A stretch of DNA of 64,000 nucleotides, taken from Marsupella aquatica. Taxonomy: Eukaryota > Marchantiophyta. The DNA is taken from contig OZ316897.1 of assembly GCA_973895155.1 (NCBI GenBank), forward strand, positions 14,694,001 through 14,758,000, written 5' to 3'. The position numbers and the translations under genes are program-made. The notes beneath the pieces were generated by a model, which was given only the letters and a program-made list of their open reading frames with translations, did no database searches and was not told where the DNA came from. Below are positions 1 to 11,463 of this stretch, one piece after another. Numbering within the stretch: position 1 is the stretch's first letter; each line of letters opens with the position of its first letter.

Positions 1-2
1 AA

Positions 3-2679
3 CAGCGAGCTGCTATCCCTTCCCTTAAACTAGCAGACGGTTCTCTCTCTTCGGATCTGGACCATATTCTGATCGAGGTAGGAAATTTCTACCGCTCCTT
101 ATACTCCCCAGACGCTCCGGAATCGGCTCAGAATGCTGCAGCCCGGCAACAGATACTTCAATTCTCCTCCTCACGTATATCAGAATCAGAATCCCTCACC
201 ATGGACTCGATCCCGACCATGTCTGAGCTTCTTTTGGCTGCCCAGAAGCTACAGAAAAATAAAGCGCCCGGTATTGATGGGCTCACAATTGAGGTATTTC
301 TTCGCTGCTGGGAATTTATTGCTCCGGTCTTTCTTGCCATGCTGGTCTCGTTCTGGAATGATGGGATAATGCTCCCAGGTTTTTTGGAAGGCGTTATTAA
401 GTTGGTCCCTAAATCAACAGATAAAACTATGTTGTCTAATTGGAGACCGATTACTCTTTTGAACATAGCATACAAAATAATAGCCAAGCTCATCGCTATC
501 CGTCTAGGCCGGCTTCTCCCTAAAATGGTTAATGCGCAGCAAACCGGATTTGTCCCAGGTCGACAAATTCTAGATAATATTTCCATTGCTTGGTTAGCAA
601 CTGACTGGCTAAAAACAAACAACACTCCTGCTCTTTTTTCTTAAGATGGATTTCTCGAAGGCGTTTGACCGCGTCGACCACAGGTACATCAGAGAAACTC
701 TTGGTGCCTCTGGATTCAGTCCAATGCTTATCCGTATCATTATGAGTTTGATGACTAATGCATTGGCTAAGATTCACGTGAACGGACAATTCACTGATCC
801 GATCCCTCTTCTCCGTGGGGTCCGGCAGGGATGTCCCCTGGCCCCTCTGGTGTACGCACTCTCAACCCAGCCCCTCATGGATTTTTTTGATGAGGCTCTC
901 AAGCATGGAGAAGTACATGGTATAAAAATAAATCAGGAACTCACTCTTTTCCACCGATTCTTTGCAGATGATCTAGGGGTATTCACCCCGGCCCTTGAGT
1001 CGTGCTTTCTAGAAATACAAAACAAACTGGAGCTATACGAACTTGCTGCAGGGGCCCGTCTGAATCTTGAAAAATCAGAAGCGATCATTTTTGGACTCGA
1101 TAATCCTCCACAATGGCTAATCAACTCTAAAATGGTTATTATTCCTCCAGGACAGATCTCTAGCTACCTCGGTGCCCCCTTCGGTCATAATCTCTCTCGA
1201 TCTCAGGTCCAGGAGTTTTGCATGAAAAAACTAAATAAGCGACTTTCGACCTGGTCTAATAAAAGATTCTCCTTCACAGGACGTGTGCTTTTGATTAAAT
1301 AGATACTACTTTCAATGACAGTATACCATATGATGTATTCTCGGTTTGATAGTAGTCTCACTAATTTGATTCGGCAGACATGTAAAGACTTCTTGTGGGG
1401 CTTTAACAAAGAAGGAGCGAGAAAAACTCCCCTTGTCTCTTGGGACCAGATGTGCAGACGAAAAAAAGATGGAGGCCTGGGATTCAAAGACATTCACACG
1501 CAAGCAACGGCGCTGTTGGCTAGGTGGTCGGTTCGGATGATCACGGACCCGCACTCCGATTGGGCATTGTTGTTTGCTGCTAACCTAAGACTGACCGCTT
1601 GGAACCATTCTGTCTTGCTCAGGAATATGGGATACACAACCATGGATCGATTCCTCTTCTCAACCCCATCCAACTTTCATGGAATGCGATACACGGAGGG
1701 AATCTGGAACGCCTGGGTCCAGATTCGGAGCAATCTGCATTGGGATCTGGCTGCTCTAGCTGTCCCCGCTCGGTGGAGTATTGCAGACCTTCTCCATATT
1801 TTCTTCCGCTCTCTTTGTTTCCCAAGTCCCGCCATCCATCCCATGTTGATTGCCTGCTCACGTATTAACATCCGCTCAGTATCTGATCTCTGGGATTGGG
1901 CAGTTGGTGATTGGATGGACTTTGGTGCTAGGCTCTCTCGATTGTGTGGCTTTTCAGATGAGGATCAGTCTGTATTATCCGACCTCCTTCTGCTCCTTCA
2001 ACAAGGCCCGCAGCCATCTCTCTCGACCTCCTTTGCCCCTTTGCAATGGTTCTGGAGGGGATTGAAGAGAAAAGTGTACCCTCGTTTTCTAAGTAGCACA
2101 CAAGCATATATATATTTGGACAGATCCTGCGGTGAAACTCTTTCCCTCAACAACCGATGGGGCTCCTCCGACTCCTCCCTCACTTGGCAACGTCGTTGGA
2201 CTCTGTTATGGCGTTCAGATCTGTCTCAACGGGGAAAGATATTCATTTGGAGGGTGTTGGCTGCTGGGCTGTTCTCTGGCCGGAGAGCATTTCAATGCGG
2301 TCATGGTGACGGTCGATGCCCGTATTGCGGGCGCAACTCTGAAGATAACCAACACATCTTTTTTTCCTGCACCCATGCCATGATGGCCTGGAACAGGACC
2401 GCGTGGTTCTACGAACGTGTACCGACTCTATCTTCCATCCAGGGAGGACACTCTTTTGTGGGCTCTCTTGATCATGCCCTTGGTCGATCTCCACAGCTCT
2501 CCGCCCGCTTGTTTGTTATCTATGAAACAGTATGGCTCATTTGGAAAAATCGTAACTCTCGCAAGTTTCAGAGCCAATCTGTTGTTTTTTCTCCATCTAT
2601 TGCTGCATCCGCAGCTATTCTGCATCTCCACTCGGTTGCCTTTTGTTCTGACTCAGCGAAGAAAAAAAAGCGTTTATAA
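3..2679 (+). pseudogene. LINE ORF2 reverse transcriptase, broken
   Basis: The reading frame is open from the left edge to 643 (frame of position 3) and includes the RT finger sequence KAPGIDGLTIEVF and the palm entry NWRPITLLN. It breaks at a T6 run (634-639) and resumes one frame over, with motif A (DFSKAFDRV), motif B (RGVRQGCPLAP) and the catalytic FADD motif at 961-972. An in-frame TAG at 1300-1302 interrupts it again. The same frame then continues to 2679 and carries the zf-RVT domain, with CPYC and a downstream H-x4-C around 2314-2376. The product would copy LINE RNA at a nicked target. With one frameshift and one stop it cannot be made intact. The active-site residues are still readable, so the decay looks moderate rather than ancient. 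I saw no RNase H domain after the zinc finger. Confidence 0.9.
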
Positions 2680-4350
2680 TACGCAGAAAAATACATATCG
2701 CACCCTCTCTCCTGCCGTTTTCCCCGCCGACGCTCATAAGATCTTCCTCTCAATTCATACCGTCATGTTATCATCCCATCTATCCACCCCTTGCGGGGCA
2801 GCTAAAGTCTCTTCTCTCCCCAGTGTCGCCCAGGCAGAAAGTCCTTCTTTGTTTTGCCTTAAATCGTGGATATTTTGTGATTTCTTCTTCGGTTCGGCCT
2901 GGGATTGGACTCCTCCTATGTCCCCTCTACCTTGTCTCTGAACTTCTTTTCGGCCTGGCAACCGGCTCTCCGCCTTCGACTATCACCATTCTTCTCCCTT
3001 CTCTTATCCAATCTTCGATTCATGATATATCTACCCTCTTCGACATATCGCTTTTGGCATATATCTTCTATTGGCCACCAGTTCTCTCGGCCTTTTTCTT
3101 TTCTTTTTTTTTTTCGCCGCTCCATATTCATCGAAATACTCTCTAGATAAATGATTGATGATTCATAGTTTTAGTCTTAGGCTATGTGGTTTTCAATATC
3201 GGTTTCTGCGGCCTCTCGGATGCGGGAGCTTGACCTCTTTTCTTCTCAATCCGAGAATTAGCTGATAGTATTATGGCTCCTTCTATTCCTGCTTTTGAGG
3301 ATTCCCAAGAGCTGGTTTTCTGAATCTAGACAGCGTATCGTCCTAAGTTACCCAGATCACCTACTAATCATAGTATAGTATTATTTCTCATATTCTCAGA
3401 TGGACCACCGCGCTTTTTCCTGGATTGGTCTCTTGCCTTGGTTTCGAGCTGGTTCGTGCTCTCTCCTTTCTCTCGCCTGGCTGGCATATTCGACGGGTAA
3501 AGGCAATCATACGGGTACATACAGCCTTTATCTCAATCACTAAGGCGCCCCATCTTTAGTACCATTTTTTACCCTGCAGGCTCAGCCGCCCGCCTTCCGT
3601 CCACAGCCCATTTGTTCTTCCATTCTGGATTCTGCTCCCCCGATCGGCTATCTCCGCTTTGGGCGCCCACAATCTTGCAAAAAAGCACGCATATGTATTC
3701 TTCTACCTTCGCGCCGGATGGGCCTTGGATACCATATGGACTCTGGATAAATCTGATGGATCTCCGAGCTTCTCCATGTTTTGGAGCCTCCTATCTAGGT
3801 CTTCTCCATGTATCGGAGCTCTCCCGCGGGAGTCCGTGCTTCTAGATTCTCCTCGGCCGAAAGGTATCTTTGGTTGGGTTGCGGCTCTCTACTGGCAGGG
3901 TGGTGAATCTGGCCATACTGGCCTCGTTTGGGACAAAGCTCTTTTCCCTTGCTCGTCCCACTTTTGATGCAGAGTGGTCCACTCTTGACTACGATATATT
4001 CTGGGCTAGCTGATGAAGGTCGGTGGTGGATTGCGTTCAGTTTGTTGTTGCCAGCCAGCGATTGATCGGAGTTGGCGCTTTCTCGGTTTGGTTCCTGGCA
4101 GTTTCCGGCTTTGGTTGGGGCCGGTTGTCCGGTTCTCTGTTCCCTCTCTTCCCTTGGGTCCCTCCTTTCCATCCTTGCTCTGCCTCCTTCCCTCATGGCA
4201 GTTTTGGTGGTGGGTCTCATTCTCCTTTTCTCTGGGGGTGCCCCCTCTTTTGGCCTCCCTTAATTGTCTCTTTCTTCCCTGCCTCCTCCTCCTAGGCAGG
4301 CTTTTGTTGGCTCCCAGTGTCTTGGAATAAAGTTTTGGCCTTTGGCCCTT
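2680..4350 (+). other. LINE 3' UTR
   Basis: Strongly C/T-rich sequence with no coding pattern lies between the ORF2 stop and the A-rich tail. The short open frames at 3612-3967 look like by-products of low-stop pyrimidine-rich composition. A decayed RNase H domain is conceivable, but I recognise no motif. Confidence 0.6.
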
Positions 4351-4493
4351 TAAAAATTAAAAAAAAGAAAAAAAAAGAAAAAAAAAGGATGAAGGCCAAC
4401 CCACACAACACCGCACAAGTCAGAGTCGAGTGAAGAGCCCATTTTGTCAATTGCTGTAGCTTTACGAATCTATGCAGAGAAGCAAAATGCATT

Positions 4494-4543
4494 GAAAAAT
4501 AAAAAAATAAAAAATAAAAAATAAAATAAAAATAAAAATAATA
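4494..4543. repeat. A-rich simple repeat
   Basis: About 50 bp of A5-7T units (AAAAAT-like). It sits 100 bp beyond the LINE tail and may be the worn tail of an older retroposon, but nothing upstream of it confirms that. Confidence 0.75.
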
Positions 4544-4592
4544 TATCAGATTTGGAAGTAATCAATACAATTCCTTGAAAATAGGCAAGCAA

Positions 4593-4885
4593 ACATGCAA
4601 TTCCCTGAAAATAGGCCACAGTTTGCTCCAGGTTTTTAGACCACCTCAAGCAGCCGTTTCGCCAGGTTTTTAGACCACCTCAAGAGGAAGTCTAAGTTTT
4701 TGACATGCAATTCACTGAAAATAGGTGACCGTTTGCTCCAGGTTTTTAGACCACCTCAGGCGGCCCTTTCCCCCAGGTTTTTAGACCACCTCAAGAGGAG
4801 GTCTAAGTTTTTGACATGCAATTCCCTGAAAACCTCAAGCGGCCCTTTCCCCCAGGTTTTTAGACCACCTCAAGAGGAGGTTTTG
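4593..4885. repeat. Tandem repeat, ~110-bp unit, 2.6 copies
   Basis: Units begin with ACATGCAATTC at 4593, 4703 and 4814 (periods 110 and 111). Within each unit a sub-motif, CCAGGTTTTTAGACCACCTC, occurs about twice, so the array has a nested structure with five sub-motif copies. The third unit lacks roughly 45 bp between the two sub-motifs, as expected from unequal pairing of the internal repeat. No protein-coding pattern is evident. Confidence 0.9.
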
Positions 4886-5788
4886 GACAAAAAACTTGCA
4901 CACGTCAGCCAAAAAAAGGGACCCAGTGACATGCCTAGGTTCGATAATGCTTTTGGTTCATTGTGCCCCCAAGTTCATCTAAAGTGAAGTGTGCCCAGTT
5001 CCCACACATGAATGGCTAGGATTGCATCTCTCACTTACAAAAAAAAGAATTGCTGCCCCCAAGTTCTTGTAAAGCCACCCTAATCTCGGCTCGGAATCTG
5101 GACATTGCAAGAATCAACCAACCAGTAAACACTCGGAGGCAAGCAAATGAACAAGAAGTCACACCTATCGACTGTACATTACTGTTCAAATTACATACAA
5201 GAGTTCACATGAAATGTATTTGGGCAGGTGATTTAAGCGCATCGAAGAGCAAATCCATACAATGTATCACGGCATTACCTTAAGCCCATGCAGAACGATA
5301 TATGAGGACTCGGTCCACGCTTACACAAGCTTAGCTCAAATCTTTTGCTTTAGGAGAACAAATGACCCAAACGAATTCGACAAAGGAAAAAGGCTTTCCT
5401 TGCTGTCGAGTCGAAAGCACCCCTTCTAAGTTGTAACATGCCTGTCTCTTTTGTCGCCATGTAATCGTCCTACCAAAGGTATCATCTATCAACCAATCCT
5501 GAAATTGATAGTCATGAGGGATCATTGCCAACAACTAGAACTAAAAGCTCGGGCAGAGGGAAATGTGGTGATCTACAGTTTCCCTCGAAGCTGGAAGCAA
5601 TTTCTAATGCTCGCCCGACCAAGGCGGCGCCTCATTGTCAACACAAACAATACCTATGTCGCCTTCTTCCTGATGTGTGACCTAGCTAACGCACTTCAGC
5701 TAATTATCGAGCTCGTCGTGACAAACTATAGATGAAATTCCTAATAAAATAAACCAGTCAACCTTGCTATGTGAGAATTCTGCACTAC
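4886..5788. other. Intergenic, 3' flank of aspartic protease
   Basis: I see no recognisable gene or element. The 3' UTR and poly-A site of the minus-strand protease gene should lie in the right part of this stretch, but I could not place a poly-A signal with confidence. Confidence 0.4.
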
Positions 5789-7201
5789 TTACAGTGTGTC
5801 ACATTGCATTTGCTTAAACCCGACGCGGCCTCCTGCTCTATCATAAAGGATTTGAAAATTTTGCTGCTGAATGTTGCCATAGATGGTAAACCCGTACGAC
5901 CCAGCCATCGCGAGGCAAAGCGTACCCTGATTATCTACCGTGACAAAATAGTTTTCAGCAGGAAGAGCAATGTCTGCCTGATCGAAATGGAAGGTGAGAG
6001 TGGGGACCCTTACAGAAGAAGAAGCTCCGGACACATCAAAGCACAAATCAAGTCCTGTAGGTGAGCCGCTGACTTGGGGGTACTGCATTTGAGACTGGAA
6101 CGCCTGAACGACCACCTTGTACGCGGAACTCACCAACTGGGTAATAGTTGTACCTGAATCCAGAATGGTACCTCCACTGCCTGAAGAATCAATAGCGAAG
6201 ACACTCGAGGGGATGTTAAGCAAGGTTCCACCCACGCTGATGCCCGTAAGCCCAACATAGTAGTACGTGTGGTGATGAGAGTTCTGGACTATGGGTGTGT
6301 ACTTGACAGATCCTGAAGGGATACCTGCATTTCCGAACAAAAGGGGACTGGTCTGGGACGGGGAATCGATCAAGCTGACAAGGCAATAAGAGAATTTACC
6401 ACCAAAGAGTGAGCTGAGCTGGGAAGTGAATGAGATAGGTCCTTGGCCAAGCCCCACGAGCCCATCAACACCAGAGAAGGAGCCCTGATTGTTGTGTCCA
6501 CAGCCAAATGCCACGCTACCAACCTGCTGCTTCCCGCCGGAGGTAGTAGCCATGGTGACAGTATCTTGCGAAAAAGTGCCCACGGTTGTGGACTGATCCC
6601 CATACTCGTAGAAGTACTGGCAGCTGGGAGAGCAGCCCTCGACCACTGGCAGAGTCTGGCACAGACTGTTGCTGCATCCCAAAGCTGCGTAGGAGCTGGA
6701 GGTTGAAGGGTCGAACATTGGGTTGGGTTGCTGGAAGCATTCAGTGCACGGGTTACACTGGATCCAAGTCAGGTCGCTGCCTGTGTCAACAATAACGGAG
6801 TAAGTCTTCGACGGTGTACCGAGATTCAACGCCATGACATACTCCCCGTTGCCAATCGAGACAGGAGACTGAAAATCTGTTGGTGCCACAACACTAGCAC
6901 CAGCTGGGTCCAGAAACCTTGCCAGATACTTGGCCCTCGAGTTGCTTCTGACCACGAAGCCTCGAACTCGCTCTGTCAGCGTGAGCTGATCCTGACTGCT
7001 GTTGTCTCTATGCAAAAGTTCTGCCCTCGCGCTGATGGAGTCGCTGTCAAGCATCCGCCGACCAACGTTGCTGACGGATGAGGATGTCCCATTCACCAAC
7101 CGAACGGACCTCAGTGCCACAGAACGCGATGGCTGCAGCATAAGTAAGACGTAAAGTACCACCCAAAATTTGAGCCCGACAGCAAGCATGGATCTAGACA
7201 T
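5789..7201 (-). CDS. Aspartic protease, nepenthesin-like (A1 family)
   Basis: Intronless 470-residue preproprotein. Residues about 8-30 are hydrophobic and end near S-V-A-L, fitting a secretory signal peptide. A prodomain follows to about residue 115. The first catalytic motif is DTGSDLTWIQC at D139, the second is ILDSGTT at D348. A cysteine-rich stretch after the first aspartate (CNPCTECFQQP) matches the nepenthesin-type insert of plant atypical aspartic proteases. The C-terminus, with YGNIQQQNFQILYD and a final QCDTL, is the usual end of the ASPG/CND41-like group. Both catalytic aspartates and the flap region are present, so an active secreted or vacuolar endopeptidase is expected. An alternative start at the next Met (residue 5) would not change the picture. 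The gene is transcribed away from SLY1, head to head with it. Family placement is firm; the exact orthologue is not. Confidence 0.93.
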   Translation of the reverse strand: MSRSMLAVGLKFWVVLYVLLMLQPSRSVALRSVRLVNGTSSSVSNVGRRMLDSDSISARAELLHRDNSSQDQLTLTERVRGFVVRSNSRAKYLARFLDPAGASVVAPTDFQSPVSIGNGEYVMALNLGTPSKTYSVIVDTGSDLTWIQCNPCTECFQQPNPMFDPSTSSSYAALGCSNSLCQTLPVVEGCSPSCQYFYEYGDQSTTVGTFSQDTVTMATTSGGKQQVGSVAFGCGHNNQGSFSGVDGLVGLGQGPISFTSQLSSLFGGKFSYCLVSLIDSPSQTSPLLFGNAGIPSGSVKYTPIVQNSHHHTYYYVGLTGISVGGTLLNIPSSVFAIDSSGSGGTILDSGTTITQLVSSAYKVVVQAFQSQMQYPQVSGSPTGLDLCFDVSGASSSVRVPTLTFHFDQADIALPAENYFVTVDNQGTLCLAMAGSYGFTIYGNIQQQNFQILYDRAGGRVGFKQMQCDTL

Positions 7202-8740
7202 CTTGCTAGCAAGCCCAGCTCGATGAACTCGCCCGGCTCACTCCAACTGCTCAAGCTACAGTAGGCAACGTTACAAGCGTAACAGAACCACAACCAGCTC
7301 AGCTTCAACAGCTTCAACAAATTCCTCGACTCATCCTGCACAAGCAGTGAAGCTCGTATCGAGGAATGAATTGACTTGGCTGGTAAATCTGGCACAGCTC
7401 GAGGAGGAAATGAGAGCAAAACCCACCACTAAACCTTGTAAAAATTCAAGATGATACCAGCCCAGACAAATATGTTCAATGGGTGAAGCACGAACACACT
7501 GTCCTGCTCACAGAACCTCGGTATCAACCCGACCTTACAACTAGTTGAGAACAGCAAACGCGAGAGAGGGCAAGTGCTTAAATTAATAGACAAGCTGCTG
7601 CCTGACTTCAGTTCCCTAGTGTTTGTAGGTGAGTCAGGAACACTCGGTAGTACTGCATTTGGCGACCAGATCGACCACAAAGGAGAAGAACAAACTATGG
7701 TCGTCAACTACAGATGCTAGTATACTACAGTAGTTTTCTGAGGGTCTGAAAGCTGGGTTGCCTGCAATATGTAATGCAGTACTGCAATTGGCCAACCACG
7801 ACGACACCAAGGCGAAGCACAAACTATTGTTGTCAGTTGAGTGTATTACAGTAGGGCGTCTCATAAATGGAAAAAACTGGCACCTCACGAGAGGCCCGCC
7901 AGGCAGTTGGGAACACTGCAAAAAGGGTACAAATGGACTATTATTTTTTGAGGTACTGAAAATGAGACCTCTCACGACACATTGAACTCTCACGACACAT
8001 TGAATTATTGTGTTTACTTTGAAATCGGGGACTTTTATTGTCCTGGGCGGGACTAGTCAGTCCTCCCCATCCAAAACATGCCTGGGCAGAAAAATGGACC
8101 CTAATAGTTCTCTTGAGGTTTGAAAGCTGGGCTGCCCAGAATATGGAATGTAGGGTACCCCAATTGGGCTGACCACAAAGAAAAAAAGGAGATGAACACT
8201 GGGTGGGCCTGCAGCAATATGGAATTGTGGGGTACCCTAACTGGCCGCCCATGTCAACCACAATGACAACACAAAGGAGAAGAACAAACTACGGTAGTCT
8301 GAACTACTACAGTCGCCTGTCTACTACAGTAGTAGTGCAGTTGGCCGACCACGTTGACGACGAAGAAGAGGAACAAACTACGGTCGTCCACTACAGTAGT
8401 TCTCCGGAGGTCTGAAAGCTGGGTGGCCCGCAATATGGAATATGGGGTGCCGCAATTGACGGACCACGAGGAAAAGAAAGCGACGAAAGCTGGGCGGCCC
8501 GCAATATGGAATGTGGGGTACCGCAATTGGCCGACCACGAAGAGAAGAAGGCGAAGAAGAAGAAAGGAGAGAAAGAGGAGTGAGTGACTAACGAGGGACT
8601 CGTGACTCGTGACGCACTTCGAGTTCAAGACAGAGGAAGACATCAGACAGAGATCGAGAAAGAGCGAGAATTACATCTGCAGACGGGCAAAGTTGGGTTC
8701 AAGAGCGAGCGGAGCACCTCATGATTTTGCTGCTGCGACC
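7202..8740. promoter_or_regulatory. Shared 1.54-kb upstream region of two divergent genes
   Basis: The region lies between the protease start codon (- strand) and the SLY1 start codon (+ strand), so it must hold both promoters and both 5' UTRs. Much of the central and right part (about 7640-8580) is a degenerate repeat. I could not identify a convincing TATA box for either gene. Confidence 0.55.
7640..8580. repeat. Degenerate minisatellite in the bidirectional promoter
   Basis: A core of about 55 bp recurs, carrying AAAGCTGGGYGGCCCGCAAT, then ATGGAATGTGGGGTACC, then CAATTGGCCGACCACGA. Clear copies lie at about 7750, 8130, 8200, 8420 and 8485, with partial ones at 7645 and 8335. Between them are (GAA)-rich stretches and repeats of ACTACAGTAGT. 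Spacing is irregular and copies are 70-90% alike by eye. The last two copies are the most similar. Confidence 0.8.
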
Positions 8741-11463
8741 ATGGCACTCTCCCTGCGGCAGAAGCAGCTGGGTGAGTACCATTTCCGGATCCTCCCCTTT
8801 CCTCTCTTTTCTGCTCGAGGTCCGTGTTTTGCATCTCCTCCGCTGCGGCGTCGGTGCTTCCGCTTTGGCAGATGCACTGCTGAGCACGCAGTAATTCCGA
8901 TCCTCTACTCCCTGTATAGCCTCCTGCTCTTCCTTTCATCTGCTTGTGTGCAAAGGCCTCTGCGGTGATGGAAACTTCAGGTGGGATGGTGAGGATGACG
9001 AGGGTCTGCAAGCTCATCCGGTGGTTTTGAGGTAGAAGGGCAATGTGGGATGGAATTGTTCCATGCTTGAGGATAGGGAGCGTCCATGTATTGGGAAACA
9101 GCGGCTGAGCACCGAGGCGGAGGGTTAGATTAGTAAACCCTTTTGTGGTGTAACGTGACCTATTGGCCTTATTCTCATTAGAGAAGACTCATCACGGGCA
9201 TGGAATGAATGATCAAGGAGGAATTGGGTCTATTGTAGGGATACCGACAGCTTGCCAACCATCAATTTGTTCTCTCACTCGCTTCGCTTCGCTTGTTGAA
9301 GTGATAGTACTGTACTACGATCAGTATTATCTTTGTTCATCTTGTCCGACTTTCTAGGGTTCAGCATATAAAATCCGCTGCGGTCGACTGTCAGTGAGTG
9401 GGGGGACACTTCAGTCAAGTGTTAGAAATCTAGTTGTGATTGAAATTTGAAGATCTCGTTACTGAGCGTCCAGCAATCGCATTAGAAGTGGGGCTTCAAT
9501 GAATGTCAAACACCTTTTTAGATCCGGGAATGATTGGAGGTCTGCATTATTTCGAAACGTTCGTTATGATTGATATTTTTCTGATTCGTTGGTTTCTTCT
9601 TGACATGCCTTTTCAGATGCGGTGGTGCGAATGCTGAATTTGAACCATCCAGTAGTTAGCGGGGGCACAGCAGACGAGGAGGTCTACAAGGTGCTGATAT
9701 TGGACCGTCCTTGCCGTGACATTTTGTCGCCTTTGATTAGAGTGAATGACCTACGGAAGCATGGAATAACGCTGTATCTCATGATTGACAACGAGCGGCA
9801 AAATATACCAGATGTTCCGGCTATATACTTCATACAGCCAACGACTGCCAACATTCAGAGAATCACATTGGATGCCTCTCGCGGCGTCTATGAGAGCTTC
9901 CACCTCAATTTTGCATCTTCTCTCCCTCGACCTCTACTCGAAGAACTAGCAGGTGGTACACTAAAAGCAGACTGTCTTCACCGCATTGCCAAAGTGTACG
10001 ATCAATACCTGGAGTTTGTAACCCTGGAGAATGGCTTGTTCACACTGTCTCAGCCTCGCACTTATTTGCAGCTGAATGATCCATCGGCGCAAGAGAAAGA
10101 CGTGATTTCTGTCGTGGAAGGCATTGTGAATGGTCTCTTTTCAGTATTGGCTACGCTGGGGGTAGTTCCAGTTATAAGATGTGCCAAGGATGGGCCAGCG
10201 GCGATGGTTGCTAGCCTTCTTGACACAAGACTAAGAGACCACCTTGTTTCAAGGAACAACTTGTTCACGGAGGCAGGCCACATAGGGAGCTCCTTTCAAC
10301 GTCCATTGTTGTGCCTTTTTGATAGGAATTTTGAGTTGTCGGTAGGCGTGCAGCATGTGTGGACTTACCGACCACTTGTACATGATGTTCTGGGGATGAA
10401 GCTGAACCGTGTGTCAGTTCAAGCTGAACCAGGTGCTCCTGTTTTGAAGAAGGTTGGAGGAAAATCCTATGAGCTGGATGATTCTGATCCCTTCTGGATG
10501 GCAAACGGGAATGCTCATTTCCCGAAAGTGGCAGAGGAAGTCCAAATTCAATTGGACAAGTACAAACAGGATGTAGAGGAGGTTAACAGGAGGACTGGAG
10601 GTGGGAGAGAGGGAGATTTCGATGACCAAGAACTTCTAGGCAACACTAAGCACTTGATGAGTGCTGTGAACTCCCTGCCCGAGTTAACAGAGAGGAAGAG
10701 AACGATTGATAAGCACACCAATATCGCTACAGCATTGTTGGGGGAGATTAAATCGCGGCATTTGGACAATTTTTGCTCCTCAGAGGAAGACATGTTGACC
10801 AGTGGAAAAGTGGATAAGAGCGCCCTCATCGCAGCATTGAGAGGGAATGGTACCAATACGGACAAGTTGAGACTTGCCATAGTGTTTCTATTGGCGACTG
10901 ATACCACTGTCCCATCTGAGGTTGAGGCTGTCGAGGCAGCTCTTAGAGAAGCAGAGATTGATCTGGCTCCCTTCCTTTATGTAAAGAGGCACAAATCTTT
11001 AACATTCTCTGTCCCTGCCGCTGCTGCTCAACCAGCAAGTAGGAGTCAGTTCGCAGATTGGGGCGAGAAATTCTATGGGCAGTCTTTTATTAGTGCTATG
11101 ACAGCTGGAGTGAAGAACCTTCTATCAGGTGGGAGACAACTTGCCCTTTCAAGAGCCGTGGAGTCGTTGATGGATGCCAAACCTGCATCTGGTACTGAGT
11201 CTTACCTCTTGTTCGATCCAAGAGGTCCAAAAAGTATGGGTGCTGGTGGTCAGTCCAAGGGACCTTTCAAAGAAGCAATCGTGTTCATGATTGGTGGTGG
11301 CAATTATCTGGAGTACAGCAGTCTGCAGGAGCTCGCACAACAGCCAGCTAAGAACATCATATATGGTACTACCGAAATTCTGTCGGGGCAGGAATTTGTG
11401 GATCAACTTGCGGAGCTCGGTAGGAAGATGAGTGGTGGGGGAGGAATCACAGGACTTTCATAA
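8741..11463 (+). CDS. SLY1: SLY1-type Sec1/Munc18 (SM) protein
   Basis: Two coding exons, 8741-8771 and 9617-11463. Exon 1 encodes about ten residues, starts MALSLRQKQL and ends at a GTGAGT donor. The acceptor is TTTTCAG before 9617. The join is phase 1 and gives RQKQLDAVVRMLNLNHP, which matches the conserved start of plant SLY1. The total is 625 residues, close to the usual length for plant SLY1. Diagnostic stretches include KVLILDRPCRDILSPL, QDQYLEFVTLE-like and SSFQRPLLCLFDRNFEL in the Sec1 domain and EAIVFMIGGGNYLEY near the C-terminus. SM proteins of this class bind the ER/Golgi syntaxin (SED5/SYP3) and drive SNARE assembly in ER-Golgi transport. The 845-bp first intron after a very short exon is the only notable structural feature. 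The frame is intact throughout. Confidence 0.96.
8772..9616 (+). other. SLY1 intron 1
   Basis: 845-bp GT-AG intron bounded by G|GTGAGT and TTTTCAG|AT. Its position ten codons into the gene and its length fit a promoter-proximal plant intron, which often raises expression. That effect is only an inference here. Confidence 0.9.

Larger units (their letters stand above)
1..4388 (+). mobile_element. LINE (non-LTR) retrotransposon, 3' part
   Basis: The element enters from the left edge, so its 5' end, first ORF and endonuclease are not visible. It contains a reverse transcriptase and a zf-RVT domain up to 2679, then about 1.65 kb of pyrimidine-rich non-coding 3' UTR, an AATAAA at 4326-4331 and an A-rich tail at about 4351-4388. 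This order (RT, zinc-finger domain, UTR, poly-A) is that of plant L1-type LINEs. Coding disruptions show this copy is dead. The target-site duplication cannot be tested because the 5' end lies outside the window. Confidence 0.88.

Noticed and set aside
2680-4330. Several open frames of 60-170 codons after the LINE ORF
   Set aside because: The sequence is pyrimidine-rich and low in stops, with no RNase H motif; it is better explained as LINE 3' UTR.
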